In this document: positions 25,132 through 33,227 of the stretch, piece after piece
How the letters are laid out: each line of letters opens with the position of its first letter
How positions within the stretch are numbered: position 1 is the first letter of the stretch
Assembly: GCF_023953935.1 (NCBI RefSeq)
Contig: NZ_JAMLIW010000001.1
Span: forward strand, 248,001 to 312,000
Source: Thermomonas sp.
GTDB lineage: Bacteria; Pseudomonadota; Gammaproteobacteria; Xanthomonadales; Xanthomonadaceae
DNA: 64,000 nt
Direction of reading: 5' to 3'
Translations under genes and position numbers: made by a program
The notes under the pieces: model-generated
What the model was told of the DNA's origin: nothing
Database searches by the model: none
What the model saw: only the letters and a program-made list of their open reading frames with translations

Positions 25132-26474
25132 GTCGGTTCCTCCAGCGTTGCCGGCCGCTGCGCGCACAGCTGCACGTAGCGTTCGATCCGGTCGAAGCCG
25201 GCCGGGCCGGACCAGAACACCTTCCATTTCTCACGCTTGATGCAGCCGTCGGATTCGGCAACGTAGAACGGGTTGACCGGATTGCCGTGGCGCGAGCGCC
25301 AGAACAGTTCCGGGGTTTCTTCCCGCATCACGTTCCACACCGCCCGTCCCAGGCCCTCGCCCTGCGCCGCATCGGTCACCGCGAACTTGTCCATGTAGGG
25401 TTGGCCATCGACGCTGGCCAGCACGATCGCGGCGCGGTAGCTCTCGCTGACGTAGGCCCGCAGCAGCGTCGTGCGCGACACATAATCGGGAACCAGCCTG
25501 CGGCCGAAGCTGGATTCGATCAGCCGGGTCAGGCGCTCGCCATCCAACTGGTCCCAGGCAACGGCGCGCAGCACCCGCTCGCCGCGCCGGACCAGGGTGC
25601 CGGACCCCTTGTGGGTGAACAGCTCCTTGGCCAGTTCCGAAGGCTTGGTGATCGACACCGACGAAGCCCGCGGCAGGCCATCCAGCAGATCCTTGATCTG
25701 TTCGATCTTGACCCGCATGCCGCCGTCGATCCACGGCTGCTGCATCAGGTGGTCGTATTCGGTGGACAGATTGATCGAATCGATGATCTTGCCGGCGGCA
25801 TCCAGCAGGCCGCCGGTGCCGGTCAGGAAAATGATCTTGTACGGCTGCAGCACCTGCACCAATTCCTTGGCGGCGAAGTCGGCATTGACGTTGAGGATCT
25901 GCCCGCCGATGGTTTCGCCCAGGGACGCGATCACCGGGATCGAGCCGGATTGCAGGCTGGCTTGAATGGGGGCCAGATCCACGCGCTTGACCTCGCCCAC
26001 CAGGCCGAAGCGTTCACGATCCAGGTAATCCGCCTCGAACACGCCGCTGACGATACTGGTGGCGCGTGCATCCGCCGCCTGCAGGGCCTCCACCAGCTTC
26101 AGGTTCTGCGCATGGAACACCCGGCGCACGATGGCCAGCGCTTCCGGCGATGTCACCCGCAGGCCGTCGATGGTTTTCTTCTCGATGCCGGCCGTGGACA
26201 GTTCCAGGTCCAGCTGCGGGCCGGCGCCATGGAGGACGATCGGGGTCAGGCCGACGTCCTGCAAGAATGCCAGCGACGACACCAGCGCGTCGAGGTCATC
26301 GCGCAGCACCGCGCCACCCACCTTCACCACCGCAAAGCGCGCGGCATCGAGCTGCGAGAAGCGTTTCAGATACTGCGAGATTTCCTTGGCACTGCCCATG
26401 CTGGACAGCAGGCGCACGATGGTCTGCCGCGTCTGCGGGTCATGGATGGCCTGGGGTTTCAGGAACGGGGTCAC
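25128..26474 (-). CDS. argB: Bifunctional acetylglutamate kinase/N-acetylglutamate synthase
   Basis: 448-residue fusion of the xanthomonad NAGS/K type. An N-terminal amino-acid kinase domain (about 1-285) has [33 protein letters not shown] and [14 protein letters not shown]. The C-terminal GNAT-like domain (about 300-440) has [19 protein letters not shown] followed by RAVW, the acetyl-CoA loop of vertebrate-like synthases. It therefore likely makes and phosphorylates N-acetylglutamate. The start is GTG 26474, only 6 nt after the argE stop; an internal ATG 25 codons later has no obvious ribosome site. Its presence explains the absence of a separate argA here. Confidence 0.92.
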   Translation of the reverse strand: MTPFLKPQAIHDPQTRQTIVRLLSSMGSAKEISQYLKRFSQLDAARFAVVKVGGAVLRDDLDALVSSLAFLQDVGLTPIVLHGAGPQLDLELSTAGIEKKTIDGLRVTSPEALAIVRRVFHAQNLKLVEALQAADARATSIVSGVFEADYLDRERFGLVGEVKRVDLAPIQASLQSGSIPVIASLGETIGGQILNVNADFAAKELVQVLQPYKIIFLTGTGGLLDAAGKIIDSINLSTEYDHLMQQPWIDGGMRVKIEQIKDLLDGLPRASSVSITKPSELAKELFTHKGSGTLVRRGERVLRAVAWDQLDGERLTRLIESSFGRRLVPDYVSRTTLLRAYVSESYRAAIVLASVDGQPYMDKFAVTDAAQGEGLGRAVWNVMREETPELFWRSRHGNPVNPFYVAESDGCIKREKWKVFWSGPAGFDRIERYVQLCAQRPATLEEPT

Positions 26475-26480
26475 GGTCGG

Positions 26481-27566
26481 TCAGTTCCCGAGGATGCGAA
26501 CGATGGAAGTGGTGTAGTGCAGGAGTTGGTCGAACAACACGAACTCATCGGCGGCATGCGCCTGCGCGATCTCACCGGGGCCGTAGACGACGGCGGTCAG
26601 TCCGGCCTGCGAGAACAATGCGGCTTCGGTCCAGAAATCGACGGCCGCGCCGATCGGCAGCTGCATGGATTCGGCCAGCGCCTGGGCGGCCCGCCGCCGC
26701 TGCTCGGCGCCCGCGCTGTCACCAGCGGGCAACGACGGCCCACGGAAGGTTTCCTCGTAGCGCTGCAATGCCCCCACCGCGGCGCAGGCGCTGAAGCGCG
26801 CGTGCAGGGCATCCACATCATGCGATGGCAGCGGCCGGAAACCGAAGCGGACCTCGGCACTGGGCGCGATCACGTTAGCCTTGATGCCGCCTTCGACCTT
26901 GCCGATGTTGAAACGCAGCCCGCTCAGGCCATCGAAGTGCGCGCCACTCTCGGCCTCGACCAGATCCAGCGCCCGACTGCCCCAGCGCATCGCCTGGTGC
27001 AGCGCGCTGGCCTGCAGCGCGTTGGCGCCCGAGGCATGCCCGGCTTCGCCGTTGAACTGCAGCAGGACCGAGCTGATGCCGCGATGCGCCAGCACCGCTT
27101 CGCAGCGCGTCGGCTCGGCGACGATTGCCTCATCGAAGCCGTGCTTGCGCGCAAGGAAAGCCGCAATGCAGCGCGGATCGTTGGCCTCTTCATCGGACGA
27201 AAACAGGAACGCGGCATCGCCCGAGGTGGCGCTTGCAGCCGCAAGCAGCCCGGCGGCGGCGCCCTTGATATCGCAGGCACCAAGGCCAATCGCGCGGTCG
27301 GCCGCCAACCGCAGCTGCAAGGGATCGGCGCTCCAGGCCGCCGTCGCCGGCACGGTGTCCAGATGCACGTTGAACACCCGCCGCGGGTTGCCGCGCACGG
27401 CCAGCATCGACACCGCTCCGTCACCATGGTCGGTGATTTCGATGCGAAAGCCCGGGAGCTGGACGCGCAGATAGTCGAAGATCCCGTCCGTGCCGATCCG
27501 GCGCGGCGGATTGCGGGTGTCGAACGACACCAGCGCTTCGAGGTGAGGGAGGACGTTATTGAGCAT
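26481..27566 (-). CDS. argE: ArgE-type deacetylase (N-acetylcitrulline/acetylornithine deacetylase)
   Basis: M20-family zinc hydrolase of 361 residues. Metal ligands are visible in VHLDTVPA (His, Asp), GACDIKGAAAG (Asp), SSDEEAND (Glu-Glu) and near the end AHAADEF (His). In organisms with N-acetylornithine carbamoyltransferase this enzyme acts on N-acetylcitrulline to give citrulline; the argF' gene here supports that assignment. The start at 27566 (MLNNVLPHLEALVSFDTRNPP) fits the family; an upstream extension would read into the 87-bp repeat array. argB/A follows by 6 nt. Confidence 0.9.
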   Translation of the reverse strand: MLNNVLPHLEALVSFDTRNPPRRIGTDGIFDYLRVQLPGFRIEITDHGDGAVSMLAVRGNPRRVFNVHLDTVPATAAWSADPLQLRLAADRAIGLGACDIKGAAAGLLAAASATSGDAAFLFSSDEEANDPRCIAAFLARKHGFDEAIVAEPTRCEAVLAHRGISSVLLQFNGEAGHASGANALQASALHQAMRWGSRALDLVEAESGAHFDGLSGLRFNIGKVEGGIKANVIAPSAEVRFGFRPLPSHDVDALHARFSACAAVGALQRYEETFRGPSLPAGDSAGAEQRRRAAQALAESMQLPIGAAVDFWTEAALFSQAGLTAVVYGPGEIAQAHAADEFVLFDQLLHYTTSIVRILGN

Positions 27567-27630
27567 TTCGTTGTCCAAACATTTGTCCTGTCCCGTTCGC
27601 AGGATGTGCAGCTGCTGTGCCCCGTTCATG

Positions 27631-27916
27631 GTTCGACAGGCTCACCACGAACGGATCACATCCTGCCGTTCGTCCTGGGCTGGTCGAAGGATGAACGGCC
27701 AATCGGCTCCATTCGCGGTTCGACAGGCTCACCACGAACGGATCACATCCTGCCGTTCGTCCTGGGCTGGTCGAAGGATGAACGGCCAATCGGCTCCATT
27801 CGCGGTTCGACAGGCTCACCACGAACGGATCACTTCCTGCCGTTCGTCCTGAGCTGGTCGAAGGATGAACGGCCAATCGGTTCCATTCGCGGCTCGACAG
27901 GCTCACCACGAACGGG
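27631..27916. repeat. Tandem array of 87-bp units, 3.3 copies
   Basis: GTTCGACAGGCTCACCACGA starts at 27631, 27718 and 27805 and, with one change, at 27892: a strict 87-bp period. The first two units are almost identical; the third and the partial fourth carry a few changes. Each unit contains the scattered element CCGTTCGT-CCTG-GGCTGGTCGAAGG facing GTTCGACAGGCTCACC, so it can fold into an imperfect hairpin. The array fills the argG-argE gap. Because 87 is divisible by 3 it creates a spurious open frame of 29-residue repeats on the minus strand. Confidence 0.9.
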
Positions 27917-27940
27917 GATTTGAAACCCATCACGGGCAGC

Positions 27941-29197
27941 TCAGCGATCGCCATTCACCTGCGCCCACAAGGTGCTGCTCATGCCGAACAGCTTGATGAA
28001 TCCTTCGGCCTCTTCCACGCCCCAATCCGCTGATTGCGCATAGGTGGCCCCCTTGCCACTGAGGATGTGCGGCGAGCGCACCGCGATCGCATCGACCCGG
28101 CCGCCGTTGGTACGCAGGGTCACTTCACCGCTGACCTTTTGCTGCGAGGCTGCAAGGAAGGCTTCCAGGTCGGTCTTCAGAGGATCGTGGTAGAAGCCCT
28201 CGTACACCAGCTCCACCCACTTGCGCGCCACTTCCGGCTTGAAGCGGTTTTGCAGTTTGGACAGTACCGCTTCCTCCAGCGCGCGGTGGGCGACCAGCAG
28301 GGCGGTCAGGCCGGGCGCTTCGAACACGATCCGCCCCTTCAGACCGATCGTGGTATCGCCGGTATACAGGCCACGCCCCACGCCGTACTGGGCAAACATG
28401 ATGTTGAGCTTGGCCAGGAGTTTCTCGCCTGCCAGCGGATGACCGTCCAGTGCCACCGCCTCGCCGCGCTCGAAACGCAGGCTCGCTTCCATCGGCTCGG
28501 CCGGCCACTGCTCGCGGCGTGCACACCAGCCGCGCGCGCCCTCGCCGGGCGCTTCCCAGGCGTCGATTTCGCCACCGGACAGGGTGACGCCCAGCAGGTT
28601 CTCGTTGATGGTGTAGGCCTTCTGCTTGCTGCGCACGCCAAAGCCGCGCGCTTCCAGATAGGCCTGCTCGTAAGCACGCGTTTGCGTGTGCTCCTTCTGG
28701 ATTTCCCGGATCGGGGCGATGATGCGGCACTGGCTCTGCGCCTTCACCGCGAGGTCAAACCGCACCTGGTCATTGCCCATGCCGGTGCAGCCGTGGGCGA
28801 TTGCGTCAGTCCCCAATTCCCGCGCACGCGCCAGTGCGGCATCGACGATCAGGTAGCGGTCGGACACCAGCAGCGGATACTGGCCCTGGTAGCCCTCGCC
28901 GGCCCAGACGAAGGGTTTGACGAAATCACGCCACAGCGCCGGCCCGCCGTCGATGGTGACGTGCGAGGCCACGCCCAGTTCCGCCGCACGTGCCTCGATG
29001 GTGGCGCGTTCCTCGGCACCCACGCCCCCGGTATCGGCGAACACGGTGTGCACGTTCCAGCCCCGTTCCTTCAGCCAGGGCACGCAGAAGCTGGTGTCGA
29101 GGCCTCCGCTGAACGCCAGGACGCAGTCCTTGCTTTCAGCGGGGCCGTGATTGGTGATGGGCGATTCGTGATTCGGAGAGGCAGTTTGCTGTGACAT
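27941..29197 (-). CDS. argG: Argininosuccinate synthase
   Basis: ATP-dependent ligation of citrulline and aspartate, 418 residues. The pyrophosphatase P-loop is [19 protein letters not shown], then [20 protein letters not shown] and [17 protein letters not shown]. The conserved protein normally begins a few residues before VLAFSGG; here about 22 residues precede it, reading [20 protein letters not shown]. That extension is encoded by degenerate copies of the heptanucleotide repeat found just upstream at 29243-29326. No other start lies between the ATG at 29197 and the P-loop, so the extension appears to be real. It sits between argF' and argE. Confidence 0.94.
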   Translation of the reverse strand: MSQQTASPNHESPITNHGPAESKDCVLAFSGGLDTSFCVPWLKERGWNVHTVFADTGGVGAEERATIEARAAELGVASHVTIDGGPALWRDFVKPFVWAGEGYQGQYPLLVSDRYLIVDAALARARELGTDAIAHGCTGMGNDQVRFDLAVKAQSQCRIIAPIREIQKEHTQTRAYEQAYLEARGFGVRSKQKAYTINENLLGVTLSGGEIDAWEAPGEGARGWCARREQWPAEPMEASLRFERGEAVALDGHPLAGEKLLAKLNIMFAQYGVGRGLYTGDTTIGLKGRIVFEAPGLTALLVAHRALEEAVLSKLQNRFKPEVARKWVELVYEGFYHDPLKTDLEAFLAASQQKVSGEVTLRTNGGRVDAIAVRSPHILSGKGATYAQSADWGVEEAEGFIKLFGMSSTLWAQVNGDR

Positions 29198-29242
29198 GGA
29201 TAGACCCAGTAATGGCTGAACTGAAAAATTGGTTGCTCTTGC

Positions 29243-29326
29243 GAATCCCGAATCCCGAATCCCGAATCACGAATCACGAATCACGAATCACGAATCACGA
29301 ATCACGAATCACGAATCACGAATCAC
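29243..29326. repeat. Twelve-copy heptanucleotide tandem array
   Basis: Three copies of GAATCCC followed by nine perfect copies of GAATCAC (plus strand), exactly 84 bp. On the coding strand this is GTGATTC/GGGATTC. The TGA stop codon of argF' lies inside the first-read units (29316-29318), so its last residues Asp-Ser come from the repeat. Degenerate copies reappear at about 29150-29180 inside the start of argG. Arrays of this type are prone to slippage. Confidence 0.95.
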
Positions 29327-30338
29327 GCCCGTCATGGCTGCCCACAAGGGCCGCCATGACGGCCTTCTGCACATGCAGACGGTTCTCGGCTTCGTCGATG
29401 GCGATGCAGCGCGGTGAATCCATCACCGCGTCGGTGGCCTTGACGTTGCGGCGCAGCGGCAGGCAGTGGCTGAACACGCCGTTGTTGGTCAGCGCCATCT
29501 TGGCTTCATCGACGATGAAGTGCTTGAACCGGTCGCGGATGGGCTTCTCCGGCTCCCAGTTGCCGAAATACGGCAGCGCCCCCCAGCTCTTGGCATAGAC
29601 CACGTCGGCGCCGGCATAGGCGCTTGCGATGTCGTGGCTGACGTGCAGCGAGCCGCCGCTTTCGGCCACATTGTCGGCCGCCCAGCCCATATAACGCTGA
29701 TCGAGGATGTATTCCTCGGTCGGGCACAGCAGGGTGACATCCATGCCCAGGCGGGTGGCAATGGTCAGCGCGGAGTTGGCGACGGCGGTATTGAGCGGCT
29801 TGGGGTGATATGTCCAGGTCAACACGTATTTCCTGCCGCGCAGGTCGGTGGTGCCGAAGTGTTCCTGCAAGGCCAGCGCGTGGGCCAGCTCCTGGCAGGG
29901 ATGGGTGATGGTTTCCATGTTGATGACGGGCACCGTCGAATACCTGGCGAACGACTTCAACACGCGGTCCTGACGGTCGGCCTGCCAATCGACGAACTTC
30001 GGGAAGGCGCGCACGCCGATCAAATCCACATAGCGGCCCAGCACCCGGGCCACTTCCTTGATGTGTTCTTCGGTGTCGCCATCCATCACCGTGCCGAGGT
30101 TGAATTCGATCGGCCACGCGTCCTTGCCCGGCTGCAGCACGATGGCGTGCCCGCCCAGCTGGAACGCGCCCAGCTCGAAGCTGGTGCGGGTGCGCATGGA
30201 TGGATTGAAAAAGACCAGCGCGATGGATTTGCCCTTCAGCGCATCGCCGGCTTTCTCGCGCTTGAACCGCGCCGCGTCGGCCAGCAGCGCGTCCAGCTCG
30301 GTGCGGCTCCAATCCTGGGTGTTGAGGAAATGCTTCAT
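29316..30338 (-). CDS. argF': N-acetylornithine carbamoyltransferase
   Basis: 340-residue transcarbamylase using N-acetyl-L-ornithine rather than ornithine, giving N-acetylcitrulline. The carbamoyl-phosphate loop is FFNPSMRTRTSFELGAFQLG. The segment QPGKDAWPIEFNLGTVMDGD carries the Glu known to set acetyl-ornithine specificity in Xanthomonas campestris. HPCQELAHALALQEHFG and LTNNGVFSHCLPLRRNVKA complete the family pattern. It matches what I remember of the X. campestris enzyme nearly throughout. The start at 30338 (MKHFLNTQDW) is 40 nt after a strong terminator that is part of a likely attenuator. The stop codon lies inside a heptanucleotide array. Confidence 0.95.
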   Translation of the reverse strand: MKHFLNTQDWSRTELDALLADAARFKREKAGDALKGKSIALVFFNPSMRTRTSFELGAFQLGGHAIVLQPGKDAWPIEFNLGTVMDGDTEEHIKEVARVLGRYVDLIGVRAFPKFVDWQADRQDRVLKSFARYSTVPVINMETITHPCQELAHALALQEHFGTTDLRGRKYVLTWTYHPKPLNTAVANSALTIATRLGMDVTLLCPTEEYILDQRYMGWAADNVAESGGSLHVSHDIASAYAGADVVYAKSWGALPYFGNWEPEKPIRDRFKHFIVDEAKMALTNNGVFSHCLPLRRNVKATDAVMDSPRCIAIDEAENRLHVQKAVMAALVGSHDGRDS

Positions 30339-30377
30339 TGGCAAGTTTCACAAGGGAAAACCAAGGGGGTTCAACGC

Positions 30378-30405
30378 AAAAAACCCAGCCTGCGGGGCTG
30401 GGTTT
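30378..30405 (-). terminator. Attenuator terminator before argF'
   Basis: On the minus strand the arms are AAACCCAGCC (30405-30396) and GGCTGGGTTT (30390-30381), with loop CCGCA, followed by a run giving six T in total. This 10-bp intrinsic terminator lies between the leader peptide stop codon and the argF' start, so it can only act on transcripts heading into the arg genes. Confidence 0.85.
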
Positions 30406-30436
30406 CGGAAGTTGAAGCGCATGCAAACGATCCGGA

Positions 30437-30538
30437 TTACCCAGCTGGCGGCGTCAGTTCCGGTCGGCGCGCGCGCGAGGTCATGCCCGAGGCCATCCGG
30501 GCGGCGACTGCATGACGGGGGGCAAGGGCGGCGTTCAT
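30437..30538 (-). CDS. Arg-containing leader peptide of the arg operon
   Basis: 33-codon frame ATG 30538 to TAA 30437. It has Arg at positions 8, 14, 22, 24 and 25, with the cluster SRARRPE about 8 codons before the stop. GAGG lies 12 nt upstream of the ATG. A smaller 11-codon frame (30535-30570, two Arg codons) ends in an ATGA overlap with this start. It resembles no stable protein; its role is inferred from position and from the antiterminator/terminator geometry that follows. Confidence 0.65.
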   Translation of the reverse strand: MNAALAPRHAVAARMASGMTSRARRPELTPPAG

Positions 30539-30588
30539 CGAGGCGCGAATCCTCGCACGTCCATGTTCATCGCGCAAGCGCTGCGCCG

Positions 30589-31020
30589 TCAATTCAGCGG
30601 CGCCGGCATGATCGAGATGCGGATGCGCAGGCGATTGCCAGGATCGCTGCCCATCCGGGTCCGGAACCGGCTGCCGCGATAGACGTAATCGACGTCATAG
30701 GCGATCGTGCGCCGGAATTCGCGGACCACCGGCGCCATCCGGCAATTGCGCAGCCGACCGGAATCCTGGCCCGCGGGCACCGGCACCTGCGTTTCCGGGT
30801 GCTGCGGGTCGCTGCAGACGCGCTCGCGGTTGGTCGTGCGCAGCACCTGCTGGACCGGACGCACGGACATCACCTGCGCGTAGTCGTAGCGCACGTTCTC
30901 GATCGGCAGCACGACCTCGCGCGGCGGCTGCCCCTGCGCTGACGCCTGCGCATGTGCCAGCCCGCCCACGCACAGGGACATGGGCAGGAACAAACGCGGG
31001 ATTTGCCGCAGCGCGAACAT
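30589..31020 (-). CDS. Exported hypothetical protein, related to glycine-zipper 2TM surface proteins
   Basis: 143 residues with a signal peptide (LFLPMSLCVGGLAHAQA) and a beta-rich mature part. The segments YDYAQVMSVRPVQQVLRTTN with RVCSD, and VDYVYRGSRFRTRMGSDPGN with RLRIRISI, resemble the flanks of the glycine-zipper 2TM family, but the glycine zipper itself is absent. Two Cys may form a disulfide. It is divergent from cysS, and its stop is only 18 nt from the first leader frame of the arg operon, so read-through into the arg leader is possible. Function unknown. Confidence 0.7.
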   Translation of the reverse strand: MFALRQIPRLFLPMSLCVGGLAHAQASAQGQPPREVVLPIENVRYDYAQVMSVRPVQQVLRTTNRERVCSDPQHPETQVPVPAGQDSGRLRNCRMAPVVREFRRTIAYDVDYVYRGSRFRTRMGSDPGNRLRIRISIMPAPLN

Positions 31021-31123
31021 GCGGCGAGTCTATCGGCGCCCGCGCTGGCGCGGCTGAATCCCCGCTGTCGCCCGGCGCGGCGACCGGCGCCGCTACAATG
31101 GCGCATCCCCTGCGGTCGCTTCC

Positions 31124-32575
31124 ATGAACCTGTCCCTTTACAACACCCTGTCGCGTCGGGTCGAGCGTTTCGTACCGCTGGATCCGGCCTGCCCGACGAT
31201 GTACGTCTGCGGCCCCACCGTCTACAACTACGTGCACATCGGCAACGCGCGCGGGCCGGTGGTGTTCGGCGTGCTGGCTGCGCTCTTGCGGCGGCGTTTC
31301 GGCGGATTGCGCTACGCTCGCAACATCACCGACGTGGACGACAAGATCAACGCGGCGGCGAAGGAACTGGGCACGCCGATTTCCACCATCACCGACAGAT
31401 ACGCGGCGGCCTATCGCGAGGACATGGCGGCGCTGGGTGTCACCGGGACGTTTGCGCCGGACATCGAGCCGGAAGCGACCGCCCATATCGGCCAGATCAT
31501 CACGATGATCGAACGCCTGATCACCGAAGGCCACGCCTACGCCGCCGAAGGCCACGTGTTGTTCGCGGTTTCAAGTTTCGAGGCCTACGGCAAGCTCTCG
31601 CGCCGCGACCCCGAGGAAATGCTGGCTGGTGCGCGGGTGGAGGTGGCCCCGTACAAACGCGATCCCGGTGATTTCGTGCTGTGGAAGCCCTCCAGCGACG
31701 ACCTGCCCGGCTGGGATTCGCCCTGGGGCCGCGGCCGTCCGGGCTGGCATATCGAATGCTCGGCGATGGCCGAAGCCCATCTCGGGCCGACGATCGACAT
31801 CCACGCCGGCGGCGTTGACCTGCAGTTTCCGCACCACGAAAACGAAGTCGCGCAAAGCGAGTGCGCCCACGGCGGCGCGCCGTTTGCACGCTGGTGGCTG
31901 CACAACGGCATGCTCAATTTCGGCGGCGCCAAGATGGCCAAGTCGGTGGGCAATATCCAGCGCGTGCACGATCTGGTGCAACAGCATCCGCCGGAAGCGC
32001 TGCGCTATGCGCTGCTGTCGGCGCATTACCGGCAGCCGCTGGAATGGTCGGATGGGTTGATCGATCAAAGTGTGCGCACGCTGGATCGACTGTACGGCAC
32101 GCTGCGAGATGCTGACGTTCTACGATTACTTAGTATCCTCAGGGGAAAAGGCGACCCCGAACCGCTGAACCATCCGGCCCCTCAATCCATCGAGGACGCA
32201 TTGGATGACGACCTGAACACGCCCAAGGCCTTGGCAGAACTGGCTTCGATTGCCGCCCGTGTTCGCGCTCTTCGGAACCAGCTCGTCCATTCGAACAAAC
32301 CGCCGCAGGAAGGCATTGAAGAGTTGTCTGAATTGACCGCTCAGCTCAGGGGTGCCGGCGCCGTTCTGGGCCTGCTGCAGCAGGATCCGGGCGCGTGGTT
32401 CGCGCGCGGCACCAGTCGCGCCGACGATGCCCGCATCCAGGCCCTGATCGACGAACGCATCGAAGCGAAGAAATCGCGCGATTTCGCCCGTGCCGACGCC
32501 ATCCGTGAGCAACTCGCCGGCGAAGGCATCCTGCTGGAGGACACCCCGCAGGGCGTGCACTGGAAGCGGGCGTGA
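31124..32575 (+). CDS. cysS: Cysteine--tRNA ligase
   Basis: Class I synthetase charging tRNA-Cys, 483 residues. The HIGH motif appears as VHIGNARG after the zinc-binding Cys29 in [11 protein letters not shown]. Further zinc ligands are in [10 protein letters not shown] and [15 protein letters not shown]. The signature loop is KMAKSVGN rather than KMSKS. A C-terminal helical DALR-like region contains [20 protein letters not shown]. Length is normal. A hairpin with a short T run follows at 32599. It is divergent from the hypothetical gene by 103 nt. Confidence 0.96.
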   Translation: MNLSLYNTLSRRVERFVPLDPACPTMYVCGPTVYNYVHIGNARGPVVFGVLAALLRRRFGGLRYARNITDVDDKINAAAKELGTPISTITDRYAAAYREDMAALGVTGTFAPDIEPEATAHIGQIITMIERLITEGHAYAAEGHVLFAVSSFEAYGKLSRRDPEEMLAGARVEVAPYKRDPGDFVLWKPSSDDLPGWDSPWGRGRPGWHIECSAMAEAHLGPTIDIHAGGVDLQFPHHENEVAQSECAHGGAPFARWWLHNGMLNFGGAKMAKSVGNIQRVHDLVQQHPPEALRYALLSAHYRQPLEWSDGLIDQSVRTLDRLYGTLRDADVLRLLSILRGKGDPEPLNHPAPQSIEDALDDDLNTPKALAELASIAARVRALRNQLVHSNKPPQEGIEELSELTAQLRGAGAVLGLLQQDPGAWFARGTSRADDARIQALIDERIEAKKSRDFARADAIREQLAGEGILLEDTPQGVHWKRA

Positions 32576-32598
32576 TGCTCCTTCTCTCTCCGGGAGAC

Positions 32599-32620
32599 AA
32601 ATCGGCAGGATTGCCGATTT
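32599..32620 (+). terminator. Hairpin after cysS
   Basis: Arms AAATCGGCA (32599-32607) and TGCCGATTT (32612-32620), loop GGAT, 23 nt after the cysS stop codon. The stem is good but the following T run is only three bases, so efficiency is uncertain. Confidence 0.6.
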
Positions 32621-32728
32621 GCACGGCGTCACCCGCCCGATGGGTGAGGCACATGGACGTGCCGAATGTATGTGGCCCGCAGGGCGGATGAGGGTTCGGT
32701 GAAGCCGGCTGTACCACACACGCCGGGC

Positions 32729-32762
32729 CCTCACCCCAACCCCTCTCCCGGAGGGAGAGGGG
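32729..32762. repeat. Intergenic repeat element (CCTCACCCCAACCCC type), copy 2
   Basis: CCCTCACCCCAACCCCTCTC then CCGGAGGGAGAGGGG. It matches the element in the argC-argH gap with few changes and lies directly upstream of sufE. CTCTCCC/GGGAGAG gives a short hairpin. Here it may influence the sufE 5' UTR. Confidence 0.7.
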
Positions 32763-32783
32763 CTCGAACGAACAGGAACACCA

Positions 32784-33227
32784 ATGACCGACTCCCCTTT
32801 TCCCCTCGAACCCACCGCCGCCGCAGCGCAGGCCGCGATCGCCGACGAATTCGGCTTCTTCGGCGACTGGTCCGAGCGCTACCAATACCTGATCGATCTG
32901 GGCCACAAGCTCCCGGAATTTCCGGACAAATGGAAAACCGAGGAACACCGCCTGCACGGCTGTCAGTCATTGGTGTGGATCGTGGCCGAAGGTGACGCCG
33001 AGCACCTGAGCTTCCGTTCGATCAGCGATTCGGTCATCGTGTCCGGGCTGATTTACCTGGCGCTACGGGTGTATTCGGGCCGCAGCGCGCAGGAGATCCT
33101 CGCCACCGCGCCGGATTACATTTCCGCCATCGGCCTGTCCAAGCACCTGTCGCCCACCCGCAGCAACGGGCTGGCGGCATTGCTGGCCTTTATCCGCGCA
33201 CGCGCCCAGGCCGCCATCGGCGGATGA
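32784..33227 (+). CDS. sufE: SufE-family sulfur acceptor protein
   Basis: 147 residues. SufE accepts persulfide sulfur from a cysteine desulfurase for Fe-S assembly. The acceptor Cys60 is in EEHRLHGCQSLVWIVAE, and the flanking DWSERYQYLIDLGHKLPEFP with LSPTRSNGLAALL are typical. The stop codon overlaps the start of the MFS gene by ATGA. A genomic suf operon is not in view, so it could equally work with a CsdA-type desulfurase. Confidence 0.93.
   Translation: MTDSPFPLEPTAAAAQAAIADEFGFFGDWSERYQYLIDLGHKLPEFPDKWKTEEHRLHGCQSLVWIVAEGDAEHLSFRSISDSVIVSGLIYLALRVYSGRSAQEILATAPDYISAIGLSKHLSPTRSNGLAALLAFIRARAQAAIGG

Larger units (their letters stand above)
30378..30540 (-). promoter_or_regulatory. Putative arginine-responsive transcription attenuator
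   Basis: Elements in order on the minus strand: a leader peptide with five Arg codons; the segment GCTGGGT at 30445-30439 overlapping its last codons and stop; the sequence ACCCAGC at 30403-30397, which is both complementary to that segment and the 5' arm of the terminator; and the terminator 3' arm with U tract. Pairing of the first with the second would prevent the terminator. Ribosome stalling at R22/R24/R25 would leave the antiterminator segment free, about 18 nt downstream. Completion of translation would cover it. A TTGACG at 30592-30587 could be a -35 box; the -10 is weak. Confidence 0.72.

Noticed and set aside
27631-27916. Possible CRISPR array
   Set aside because: Repeats are contiguous 87-bp copies without unique spacers, and no cas genes are present. 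The 7-bp and 8-bp arrays likewise have no spacers.
27556-27954. Minus-strand open frame of 132 codons with 29-residue repeats (HPSTSPGRTAG, SLSNREWSRLAV)
   Set aside because: It is a by-product of the 87-bp tandem repeat, whose length is divisible by 3. The same peptide pattern is a familiar artefact of this intergenic element.
29191-29598. Plus-strand frame of 135 codons with NHESRIT repeats
   Set aside because: It only translates the heptanucleotide array and antisense of argF'.
30535-30570. Eleven-codon frame overlapping the arg leader start as a separate leader peptide
   Set aside because: It would lie inside the likely promoter if TTGACG at 30592-30587 is the -35 box, and it has only two Arg codons; kept as an alternative, not called.
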